A stretch of DNA of 9,973 nucleotides from Candidatus Uhrbacteria bacterium (GCA_014728435.1 WJLP01000036.1:1-9973), one strand, 5' to 3'. Shown: positions 1 through 4,783, counted from the stretch's first letter. Numbers and translations are program-made. Notes: generated by a model not told the origin, from the sequence alone.

Positions 1-153
1 AGTAAATATTTTTTGATTTTTTTAAAAAGTGTTATTACCCAATAAAATCAATATGTTTATGAAGTATTTTTTTTAATTATTTTTTTATTGTACTTTTTTT
101 ATTAAAATAATTAATTAAAAAATATTTTTATCCACAAAAAAATTTTTAAAAAT
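1..153. other. Extremely AT-rich intergenic segment, no gene
   Basis: Only 16 of the first 160 bases are G or C by my count (about 10%), against roughly 40-45% in the genes to the right. It is made of long A and T runs with no reading frame of note on either strand. It contains one exact DnaA-box sequence and ends at the terminator of the first gene. Such a segment could be a DNA-unwinding element or just intergenic filler. What lies to its left is outside the window. Confidence 0.6.
128..136 (+). promoter_or_regulatory. DnaA-box sequence in the AT-rich segment
   Basis: The nonamer TTATCCACA matches the strong DnaA-box consensus TTATNCACA exactly. Two one-mismatch boxes lie close by on the minus strand: TTTTACACA (188-180) and TTATAAACA (198-190), one base apart; the second just overlaps the last codons of the first gene. 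A box next to about 10% G+C DNA is what an origin or a DnaA-regulated site would look like. In AT-rich DNA the one-mismatch boxes can arise by chance, so only the first carries weight. Confidence 0.35.
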
Positions 154-177
154 AAAAAAAGCGATCTATATTCGCTT
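154..177 (-). terminator. Intrinsic terminator of the first gene
   Basis: Read on the minus strand, AAGCGA - 7-nt loop ATATAGA - TCGCTT forms a 6-bp stem that runs directly into seven T residues. It lies 23 bases after the stop codon of the minus-strand gene at 200-919, so it should end that transcript. Stem and U-tract are both of the usual form for factor-independent termination. Confidence 0.75.
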
Positions 178-199
178 ATTGTGTAAAACTGTTTATAAA

Positions 200-919
200 T
201 TATTTTTCAAATTCAATAGTTCTTAGAATATTTTCAATTGAGCTCGTTTGTTCACGCGACCAAGTATTAAGTTTAAATTTCGGAGGAGTTTTTATCCAGA
301 AAATCTTTGTACTGGTGCCGTTTTCATAAATTTTTAAGAGAGCGGTTTTATTTTGCGTTTCTTTATCATTGCCGGATATTCCGGCGACCAGTTTGCCATC
401 TATAAAATACGCGACCTCCGTGGAGCTGGACATGGTAGCGGTATAATCTTTCTCCAATGCAGACGAGTAATTGTTAATTTTAAGCCAAGGCGATTCGCCA
501 TCCTCCTTTTTGATGGATAGCTCTATATCGTTATTGACTTTCGCGGTATTACCCGGGGGCGTAAAAAGAGATACACCATGCGAGGTTGAGATGTGCGATG
601 TCCAGCCTTCCAGATTTTTGTTCGACGGTTTAATTAGAGGTTCAGCGTCTTTAAGCAGGGCTTGTTGGTTTTTTAAGGCTTTGAGAGCTTGTTCGGCTTT
701 TAATACTTGCTCGTTAGCGGCTTGTAACTTGCTATTAGCTTCTTCGATAGCTTGCTGGCTGGCTTGCATGGCTTCGCGCGCTTCAAGCTTAGCGCGGTTG
801 GCTTCGGCGGCCAGCGTTTGGCGATCTTTATTGGCGAGATATAAAAAATATCCGGTACCAATGCCTACAACCAGCGCACCCAAAAGGATGGATAATAAAA
901 CCGACCAGATTTTTTTCAT
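200..919 (-). CDS. Membrane-anchored coiled-coil protein, function unknown
   Basis: This encodes 239 residues. Residues 5-28 form one hydrophobic segment after a short basic start (MKKIW), so the protein is probably anchored with its C-terminus outside the cell; there is no lipobox cysteine. Residues 31-95 are rich in A, E, K, Q and L and look like a continuous coiled coil. Residues 100-239 look like a small globular beta-rich domain ending in NILRTIEFEK, a C-terminal flavour I associate with uncharacterised Patescibacteria surface proteins. I do not recognise the family and see no catalytic motif. It has its own promoter and terminator, so it is likely a single-gene transcript. The predicted transcription start falls only about 3 nt before the ATG, and there is no Shine-Dalgarno sequence, suggesting a leaderless mRNA. 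A long opposite-strand frame inside it (471-929) is treated as a shadow. Confidence 0.85.
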   Translation of the reverse strand: MKKIWSVLLSILLGALVVGIGTGYFLYLANKDRQTLAAEANRAKLEAREAMQASQQAIEEANSKLQAANEQVLKAEQALKALKNQQALLKDAEPLIKPSNKNLEGWTSHISTSHGVSLFTPPGNTAKVNNDIELSIKKEDGESPWLKINNYSSALEKDYTATMSSSTEVAYFIDGKLVAGISGNDKETQNKTALLKIYENGTSTKIFWIKTPPKFKLNTWSREQTSSIENILRTIEFEK

Positions 920-928
920 ATTACAGTA

Positions 929-957
929 AGTATAAAGAAAGTGTGACTTCCAGGCAA
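929..957 (-). promoter_or_regulatory. Sigma-70-type promoter of the coiled-coil gene
   Basis: On the minus strand a -35 element TTGCCT (957-952) is separated by exactly 17 bases from a -10 element TATACT (934-929). The expected start point, about 7 bases further on, is near 922, while the ATG begins at 919. The leader would therefore be close to zero length. Confidence 0.55.
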
Positions 958-1004
958 ATTTTTTTACTACCAGTCCATTGCAATCATTTAATCGTTGAGC
1001 CGGA

Positions 1005-1568
1005 TTAGGTTTTTAGCCACGACATGATTTTTTGGTTGGTTTCGGGGTCGTGGATTATATTTAATATGCAGAGCATGCCGCCGAGTTGGCGCAGTTCGTA
1101 TTTGGCGCAACGTTTGGATACATCGACTAAAGATTCACTGAATACTCTTATATTTTCACCACCGTCCAATTTGCTGTCGCTTATTTTTTTCAGATCCGTA
1201 GCGATGTAAAAAGTTTTTTCAAAACGAGTTGAGCCCATGAGGTGCATATTCCAAAGAGGCATGATGCGGCCGATTCTATAGCCGGTTTCTTCTTTGAATT
1301 CACGCAATGCCGCTTGCTCATGAGTTTCGCCTTCGTCAACTCTGCCGCCGGGGAAGTCGATAAAAGGATCAGGCCGCCCGGGCTGTTTTTGTTCGGTTAG
1401 AATGATGGTTTCCGGGTCCAAAAAGGCAATAATGGTTACGCTGTCTTGGCGAACCATGTATTCGAAAGTTTTAGTCGAGTCGTCGAATTGCCTCATGGGG
1501 CATTGGAAAATATTGAACATGAAGCCTTTGTAGACTTCGGTGCAGTTGGGAGGGAGAATGGCGGGCAT
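1005..1568 (-). CDS. NUDIX hydrolase, ADP-ribose pyrophosphatase-like
   Basis: This encodes 187 residues. The full NUDIX signature GX5EX7REUXEEXGU is present at residues 75-97: G75, E81, R89-E90, E93-E94, G96, Y97. These residues bind the divalent metals that cleave a nucleoside diphosphate linked to another group X. The proline-rich stretch just before it (EQKQPGRPDPFIDFPGG) resembles ADP-ribose or sugar-nucleotide pyrophosphatases, but substrate cannot be fixed from sequence. The reading frame is open for 71 more codons upstream, but that extension is made of 7-bp repeats; the start at 1568 (MPAILPPN...VYKGFMFNIFQ) is chosen because the PPN-x-VYKG-F segment resembles the N-terminus of related NUDIX proteins. 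No Shine-Dalgarno site precedes it; an internal ATG at residue 17 has AAAGG before it but would cut the conserved N-terminus. An exact TATAAT lies on the minus strand at 1649-1644, but without a good -35. Confidence 0.88.
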   Translation of the reverse strand: MPAILPPNCTEVYKGFMFNIFQCPMRQFDDSTKTFEYMVRQDSVTIIAFLDPETIILTEQKQPGRPDPFIDFPGGRVDEGETHEQAALREFKEETGYRIGRIMPLWNMHLMGSTRFEKTFYIATDLKKISDSKLDGGENIRVFSESLVDVSKRCAKYELRQLGGMLCILNIIHDPETNQKIMSWLKT

Positions 1569-1574
1569 ATTGAT

Positions 1575-1609
1575 GAAGTTACAAGTTAAAAGTATAAAGT
1601 ATAAAGAGT
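1575..1609. repeat. Degenerate heptamer array A
   Basis: Five contiguous 7-bp units read on the plus strand: GAAGTTA, CAAGTTA, AAAGTAT, AAAGTAT, AAAGAGT. All share A-A-G at positions 2-4. The array begins six bases upstream of the NUDIX start codon, so it would lie in the leader of that gene. Confidence 0.65.
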
Positions 1610-1663
1610 TGTGCGGTACTTGACGTAAAAGGTCAGTTTTTGTATTATACGGGCACTTAATAA

Positions 1664-1705
1664 TCGTACATTGTATTTCGTACTTCGTACATCGTACATC
1701 GTGCA
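1664..1705. repeat. Degenerate heptamer array B
   Basis: Six contiguous 7-bp units: TCGTACA, TTGTATT, TCGTACT, TCGTACA, TCGTACA, TCGTGCA. Five of six start TCGT. This is the most regular array in the window. It lies between the NUDIX gene and the tRNA, which are transcribed away from each other. Confidence 0.8.
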
Positions 1706-1740
1706 AGATAGGTTTACTGATATTTGTGAAGATTTGGTAA

Positions 1741-1775
1741 AAGTTTCTAGTTTGTAATTTCAAGTTTGAAGTTTT
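1741..1775. repeat. Degenerate heptamer array C
   Basis: Five contiguous 7-bp units: AAGTTTC, TAGTTTG, TAATTTC, AAGTTTG, AAGTTTT, with A at position 2 and T-T-T at positions 4-6 in every unit. It ends six bases before the first base of tRNA-Ala, so it occupies the place where the tRNA promoter or 5' leader would be expected. Confidence 0.7.
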
Positions 1776-1781
1776 AATCAA

Positions 1782-1858
1782 GGGCCTTTAGCTCAGTTGG
1801 CTAGAGCACCTGCTTTGCAAGCAGGGGGTCGTGGGTTCGAATCCCACAAGGTCCACCA
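1782..1858 (+). tRNA. tRNA-Ala (anticodon TGC), CCA encoded
   Basis: A complete cloverleaf can be folded by eye. The acceptor stem GGGCCTT pairs with AAGGTCC and includes the G3-U70 wobble pair, the identity element for alanyl-tRNA synthetase. The anticodon stem CCTGC/GCAGG closes the loop TTTGCAA with anticodon TGC at 1816-1818. The T-stem GTGGG/CCCAC closes the loop TTCGAAT. The discriminator base is A1855 and the 3' CCA is encoded at 1856-1858. The tRNA stands alone on the plus strand with its own terminator. It reads GCN alanine codons, mainly GCA and GCG. Confidence 0.97.
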
Positions 1859-1862
1859 CAAC

Positions 1863-1886
1863 AAAAACTCGCTTAAGCGAGTTTTT
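1863..1886 (+). terminator. Intrinsic terminator after tRNA-Ala
   Basis: A perfect palindrome: five A residues, the stem ACTCGC - TTAA - GCGAGT sharing its outer pairs with the A and T runs, and five T residues. It starts five bases after the CCA end of the tRNA. Being symmetric it could stop transcription from either side, but the only gene just before it is the tRNA. Confidence 0.85.
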
Positions 1887-1888
1887 GT

Positions 1889-1919
1889 AATAACCAATTA
1901 CCAATCTTCAATAACCAAT
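1889..1919. repeat. Degenerate heptamer array D
   Basis: Four contiguous 7-bp units, AATAACC, AATTACC, AATCTTC, AATAACC, followed by a further AAT that begins a weaker unit (AATGCGG). All start AAT and end in C. It follows the tRNA terminator directly. Confidence 0.7.
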
Positions 1920-2000
1920 GCGGCTCGAACGGGAAGGGTGGATTTTTTAGATTGGGTCTTATCGTGTAAGATAAATGTAATTAATATTAACAAAAGTTTT

Positions 2001-2564
2001 ATGACTGATAAATTATATATACCAGTTTTACTAGGTACGACACGAGAAGGGCGGTATAGCGAACATGTCGCACGAATGATTACTGCGCACGCGAAAGATC
2101 GTGATTATCTGGGATTGGAATTATTTGATGTGCGAGATTTTAACTTCCCCTTGGATGATGAAGGTCAAGCTATTAAGGATAAGAATACGAAATGGCGGGA
2201 TGCGATTGTGAAGGCTGATGGATTGATTATTGTTTCACCCGAATATAATCACGGGTATCCGGGGAGTTTGAAGATGGCATTGGATACTCTTTTAAAAGAG
2301 TATATTCATAAACCGGTGGCATTATGCGGAGTTTCGGCCGGGGGATTTGGCGGATGCAGGGTTATAGAACAGTTGGTTGGTGTGGTGCGCGAGTTGGGGC
2401 TTGCGGTAACGTTTCGGGATTTGAATGTTTCTCATGTACAAAAGATGTTTAGCGAGGATGGTGTATTGCAGGATGAGTCTGTTCTTAAAAGAGTTGATGA
2501 AATGCTAGATGAGTTGGAGTGGATGAGTAAAGCTTTAAAGTGGGGACGGGATAATTTGAAATAA
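2001..2564 (+). CDS. NAD(P)H-dependent FMN reductase, flavodoxin fold
   Basis: This encodes 187 residues, a normal length for the NADPH-dependent FMN reductase family. Those enzymes bind FMN and pass two electrons from NAD(P)H to flavins, quinones, azo compounds or metals; the real substrate here is unknown. The phosphate-binding loop is GTTREGRYS (residues 12-20), and the family motif SPEYNHGYPGSLKMALD is at residues 79-95. GVSAGGFGG (110-118) matches the third FMN-contacting loop. The open frame extends back into the tRNA gene, which cannot be coding; the start at 2001 sits just before the first beta strand (KLYIPVLLG). No Shine-Dalgarno sequence is visible. A weak promoter, TTGGGT (1952-1957), 18 bases, TGTAAT (1976-1981), would give a leader of about a dozen bases. 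The stop TAA is followed at once by TGA. It is probably monocistronic and cytoplasmic. Confidence 0.9.
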   Translation: MTDKLYIPVLLGTTREGRYSEHVARMITAHAKDRDYLGLELFDVRDFNFPLDDEGQAIKDKNTKWRDAIVKADGLIIVSPEYNHGYPGSLKMALDTLLKEYIHKPVALCGVSAGGFGGCRVIEQLVGVVRELGLAVTFRDLNVSHVQKMFSEDGVLQDESVLKRVDEMLDELEWMSKALKWGRDNLK

Positions 2565-2578
2565 TGACCCCGAACTCT

Positions 2579-2607
2579 TCCGCCAAAGGCGGACGCGCCC
2601 ATGGCGC
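2579..2607. repeat. Two adjacent GC-rich hairpins
   Basis: TCCGCC-AAA-GGCGGA (2579-2593) is followed one base later by GCGCC-CAT-GGCGC (2595-2607). Both stems are perfect. Neither is followed by a T-run, so they are not ordinary intrinsic terminators. They lie 15 bases after the FMN reductase stop, could protect the 3' end of its message, and sit directly before heptamer array E. Their high G+C stands out against the AT-rich intergenic surroundings. Confidence 0.6.
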
Positions 2608-2608
2608 A

Positions 2609-2664
2609 GAATTCCGAACTGCGAATTCCGAATTTTGAATATCGATTAAGGATTAGAGATTACG
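2609..2664. repeat. Degenerate heptamer array E, the longest
   Basis: Eight contiguous 7-bp units: GAATTCC, GAACTGC, GAATTCC, GAATTTT, GAATATC, GATTAAG, GATTAGA, GATTACG. Each starts with G-A; the third and fourth bases drift from AT to TT along the array, as if one unit type grades into another. It lies between the FMN reductase hairpins and the shared terminator of the convergent gene pair. Confidence 0.75.
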
Positions 2665-2701
2665 GTTATTAATTCAACGAAAGTTTCTGTGGATTAAAAA
2701 T

Positions 2702-2724
2702 ACCAACTGATTGGTTGGTTTTTT
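2702..2724. terminator. Bidirectional intrinsic terminator between convergent genes
   Basis: ACCAAC - TGATTG - GTTGGT (2702-2719) has a 6-bp stem followed on plus by five more T residues (2720-2724). Read on minus, the same stem is followed by ATTTTTA. It can therefore serve both the FMN reductase (plus) and the laccase-domain gene (minus), whose stop codon is only four bases away. Confidence 0.65.
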
Positions 2725-2727
2725 GAG

Positions 2728-3519
2728 TTAGCGTAATCCGATAACCGCGATGTGACGGCGGGGATCTTGATCGCGGTGATTGGAGAAGAATAGGGCATCG
2801 GGTGAGGCGGTGCAAAGCGGGCTTATTTCGATGTGCTGTTTTGGGATACCCGATTTCTGCAGCTCAGCTTTGACGTGGCCTTTAGGGTCGTAAGCTATTG
2901 CCTGCTCCATGCTCATTTCGTCGCGCAGGATTCTGTGGTAGAGGCCTGTTGTGCAAAGTTCATAAGCATCGTAACTGATGCCGGGGCCCAGGTAACAATG
3001 AATGTCGCCGGGTTGGCTACCGAAGTACCCGCGCATCATGTTGATGCCGCGCTCGATGATTTTGGAAAACAAACTGGCCGTGGAACAGTGGATGAGACCG
3101 AAAGCTTTCTTTGAAGGATCATATATGTAAAGCGGTCCGCAGTCGGCCGGGCGGATGGTTAGCAGGCATCTCGTCCTGTTACTCATAACAGCGTCGATGC
3201 CGCGCAGGGCGTCTCGGGCTGATGTGTACTTGAGAGGGCCTTTCTCGAAAACCATGACCTCAGAACTGTACATGTTGATTTCCGTATAACCTTTTTTCAG
3301 CAGTGCCGTTTTGGCTACCGCGACATTGCCGCCGTGGCGGAGCTCGGGATTTAAGATTTGATACTTATCAGGATCAATCCCGAGTTTGGCATAGAAGGCG
3401 CGGTTGTTGGCGTCAGCTTCAGGATCGCCCTTTTTGTAAGACATATTGCCGTCCGCGGCAGTGGAAAATCCGCAAACGAGTTCTGTAAATTGTGATAGAA
3501 CTTGAGATTTGACGAGCAT
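2728..3519 (-). CDS. Laccase-domain / PgeF (YfiH)-like protein, divergent
   Basis: This encodes 263 residues, close to the usual 240-270 of the PgeF/YfiH family. Members have been reported as polyphenol oxidases, as purine nucleoside-processing enzymes related to LACC1, and as a peptidoglycan-editing factor. The three metal-site positions are kept: H62 in ELRHGG, C127 in PADC, H144 in GLIHC. GPGISYDAYEL (178-188) and FFSNHRD (244-250) match later family blocks. Two conserved blocks are altered: the usual T-A-D-C is P-A-D-C, and the usual HAGWRG is HCSTAS, so the family call is firm but activity is less certain. The start at 3519 is preferred over the ATG at 3552 because a GGGGG ribosome-binding site lies five bases upstream and the longer frame would overlap the promoter. 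It is transcribed alone and is separated from the permease upstream by a hairpin and its own promoter. Confidence 0.82.
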   Translation of the reverse strand: MLVKSQVLSQFTELVCGFSTAADGNMSYKKGDPEADANNRAFYAKLGIDPDKYQILNPELRHGGNVAVAKTALLKKGYTEINMYSSEVMVFEKGPLKYTSARDALRGIDAVMSNRTRCLLTIRPADCGPLYIYDPSKKAFGLIHCSTASLFSKIIERGINMMRGYFGSQPGDIHCYLGPGISYDAYELCTTGLYHRILRDEMSMEQAIAYDPKGHVKAELQKSGIPKQHIEISPLCTASPDALFFSNHRDQDPRRHIAVIGLR

Positions 3520-3524
3520 TAAAG

Positions 3525-3532
3525 CCCCCTTT
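3525..3532 (-). promoter_or_regulatory. Shine-Dalgarno site deciding the laccase-domain start
   Basis: On the minus strand AAAGGGGG is followed by five bases (CTTTA) and the ATG at 3519. It is the only convincing Shine-Dalgarno sequence among the protein genes of the window and fixes the start over the upstream ATG at 3552. Confidence 0.7.
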
Positions 3533-3542
3533 CGGTAGAGTT

Positions 3543-3571
3543 TTTGTAGCAAGAATTACACTAAGTGTCAA
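3543..3571 (-). promoter_or_regulatory. Strong sigma-70-type promoter with internal palindrome
   Basis: On the minus strand an exact TTGACA (-35, 3571-3566) is followed after 17 bases by TACAAA (-10, 3548-3543), which is preceded by TGC, an extended -10. The start point would be near 3536, giving a leader of about 17 bases that includes the Shine-Dalgarno site. An 11-bp perfect palindrome ACACT-A-AGTGT (3558-3568) covers part of the -35 and the spacer and could be a repressor site. Confidence 0.65.
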
Positions 3572-3618
3572 TAATTAATAATCCAAATAGGAATATAGAA
3601 TCTGAGAAACAAAGAAAC
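3570..3618. repeat. Possible degenerate heptamer array F
   Basis: Seven contiguous 7-bp units can be laid out: AATAATT, AATAATC, CAAATAG, GAATATA, GAATCTG, AGAAACA, AAGAAAC. Neighbouring units are alike (the first two differ at one base), and A is at position 2 in six of seven, but the array as a whole is weak and AT-rich sequence makes such matches easy. It overlaps the left arm of the inverted repeat at 3604-3647. Confidence 0.3.
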
Positions 3619-3647
3619 CAAGCTATCGCTTAGACTCTTTGTTTCTC
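3604..3647. repeat. Long 12-bp inverted repeat between two minus-strand genes
   Basis: GAGAAACAAAGA (3604-3615) pairs perfectly with TCTTTGTTTCTC (3636-3647). The 20-base loop holds a nested stem AAGC-TATC-GCTT (3620-3631). It starts 18 bases after the permease stop on the minus strand, so it may be that gene's 3' hairpin. No T-run follows it on the minus strand, so a classical terminator is not shown. Confidence 0.65.
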
Positions 3648-3665
3648 GTGTCCTTGTAATTTGCT

Positions 3666-4697
3666 TCAGGATTCGAGTTTTCCTTTGGACGAGAGGAGGA
3701 TGGCGATTGGGCGAGTTGAGTCAAATTTGGCCAGAATGATGTTTAAGATAACCATAATTGGTACGCAGAGGAACATGCCTACGATGCCCCAGATTGAACC
3801 CCAAACAATCAGTGAGATGATAATAACGAGCGGGCTTAGATTCAATGATTTACCCATCATGCGCGGTTCGATAAAGTTGCCAGCCGTGAATTGGACAGCT
3901 ACCAGCAGAATACCCACAATCAGCGCATGCGTTATATCGTATTGGACTACGGCAAAGAGAGTGGGAAGTGTTACGGCTATTAATGAACCGACGTTGGGAA
4001 TGTAATTTAGGACAAAAATCAGTACCGCCCAAAAACCGGCAAATTGGATACCCATAGCCAGAAGAATGATGTAACAAATAATACCGGTCAGTAGGCTGAT
4101 AAAAGTCTTTATTCTGATGTAAGTGTTAATATCTTTGGCGACTTTATCGATGAGTTCTTTGGTTTCTTTGCGGCGTTTTTTGTCGGGGAACAGGGCTTTG
4201 ATTTTCCAGTCGAAAGTATGGTATTCGAGCAACAAAAAGAGGACGTAGATGATGATCATGCTCATGAAGCCCGCGACAGTGGTGATGATACCGGCGGCTG
4301 TTGTGGCCAGGGTTGAAATGTTGATGTATTCGCTGATTTGTTGAAACGTGATTTTTTCTTCCAGATTGAAACGGTTGTTCAGATCGTTTATCAGGTATTG
4401 AAATTTGGCTTGATAAGTTGGTGCGGCTTCGATGACTTCGCTGACGTTGGAATTGACAAAGCCCACAAAGAGCCAAGCGATGATAACAAAGGTAAGCAGT
4501 GACATTGTTAAGGCAAACCAATGCGGGATGCTCCAGGAGCCTACGCCTATTTTTTTATAAAAATCGGTTAAGGCAATTATGATATACCAAACGATTATGG
4601 CAATGACGAGAGGAATGATGATGGCCTTGCCAATGAAGAGAATGTAGAAAGTGAGTACTAGGCCGATAAAACCAAGTGTAAAAGTATGAATTTTCAT
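3666..4697 (-). CDS. AI-2E / PerM-family membrane permease
   Basis: This encodes 343 residues, the normal size for the AI-2E (formerly UPF0118) transporter family. Hydrophobic segments cluster at 7-46 (two passes), 57-81, 133-157, and 196-325 (about four passes), with a polar stretch at 82-125. Family hallmarks are N-Y-I-P-N-V-G (231-237), the GNFIEPRMMGKSLNLSPL block (273-290) and WGSIWGIVGMFLCVPI (299-314). Known members export autoinducer-2 (TqsA) or act as Na+(Li+)/H+ antiporters; the name alone does not show which substrate is moved here, and no LuxS gene is in the window. The start at 4697 gives a short amphipathic lead into the first membrane span. No Shine-Dalgarno site is seen (TAAAAAATAACAT before the ATG). 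It is divergent from the efflux operon across a 139-base gap and ends in TGA. Opposite-strand and other-frame ORFs within it are shadows. Confidence 0.93.
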   Translation of the reverse strand: MKIHTFTLGFIGLVLTFYILFIGKAIIIPLVIAIIVWYIIIALTDFYKKIGVGSWSIPHWFALTMSLLTFVIIAWLFVGFVNSNVSEVIEAAPTYQAKFQYLINDLNNRFNLEEKITFQQISEYINISTLATTAAGIITTVAGFMSMIIIYVLFLLLEYHTFDWKIKALFPDKKRRKETKELIDKVAKDINTYIRIKTFISLLTGIICYIILLAMGIQFAGFWAVLIFVLNYIPNVGSLIAVTLPTLFAVVQYDITHALIVGILLVAVQFTAGNFIEPRMMGKSLNLSPLVIIISLIVWGSIWGIVGMFLCVPIMVILNIILAKFDSTRPIAILLSSKGKLES

Positions 4698-4754
4698 ATG
4701 TTATTTTTTAGCTTATTTTAGCTAATAATTTGCAATAATTTTTTGTCGCCTCAC

Positions 4755-4783
4755 TTGACTTTGAAAACAATTTGTGATAAAAC
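4755..4783 (+). promoter_or_regulatory. Promoter of the RND efflux operon
   Basis: TTGACT (-35, 4755-4760), a 17-base spacer, then TAAAAC (-10, 4778-4783) preceded by TGA, an extended -10. The start point would be near 4790, giving a leader of about 47 bases to the ATG at 4837. The earliest in-frame ATG (4774) lies within the promoter, which argues against it as the start. I see no clear operator palindrome around it. Confidence 0.55.

Noticed and set aside
471..929. 152-codon plus-strand frame opposite the coiled-coil gene
   Set aside because: Its Ala/Leu/Ser/Cys-rich translation mirrors the coiled-coil codons on the other strand, and it lacks its own promoter.
1575..1775. CRISPR array
   Set aside because: Repeats are 7 bp, contiguous and degenerate, with no spacers and no cas genes nearby.
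1569..1781. N-terminal extension of the NUDIX frame by 71 codons
   Set aside because: The extension is translated 7-bp repeat DNA, low in plausible protein features, and the conserved start of the protein is at 1568.
1797..2000. Upstream extension of the FMN reductase frame
   Set aside because: It begins inside the tRNA gene and runs through its terminator and a heptamer array.
3520..3552. Earlier ATG for the laccase-domain gene
   Set aside because: It would precede the promoter's predicted start point, while the ATG at 3519 has a good ribosome-binding site.
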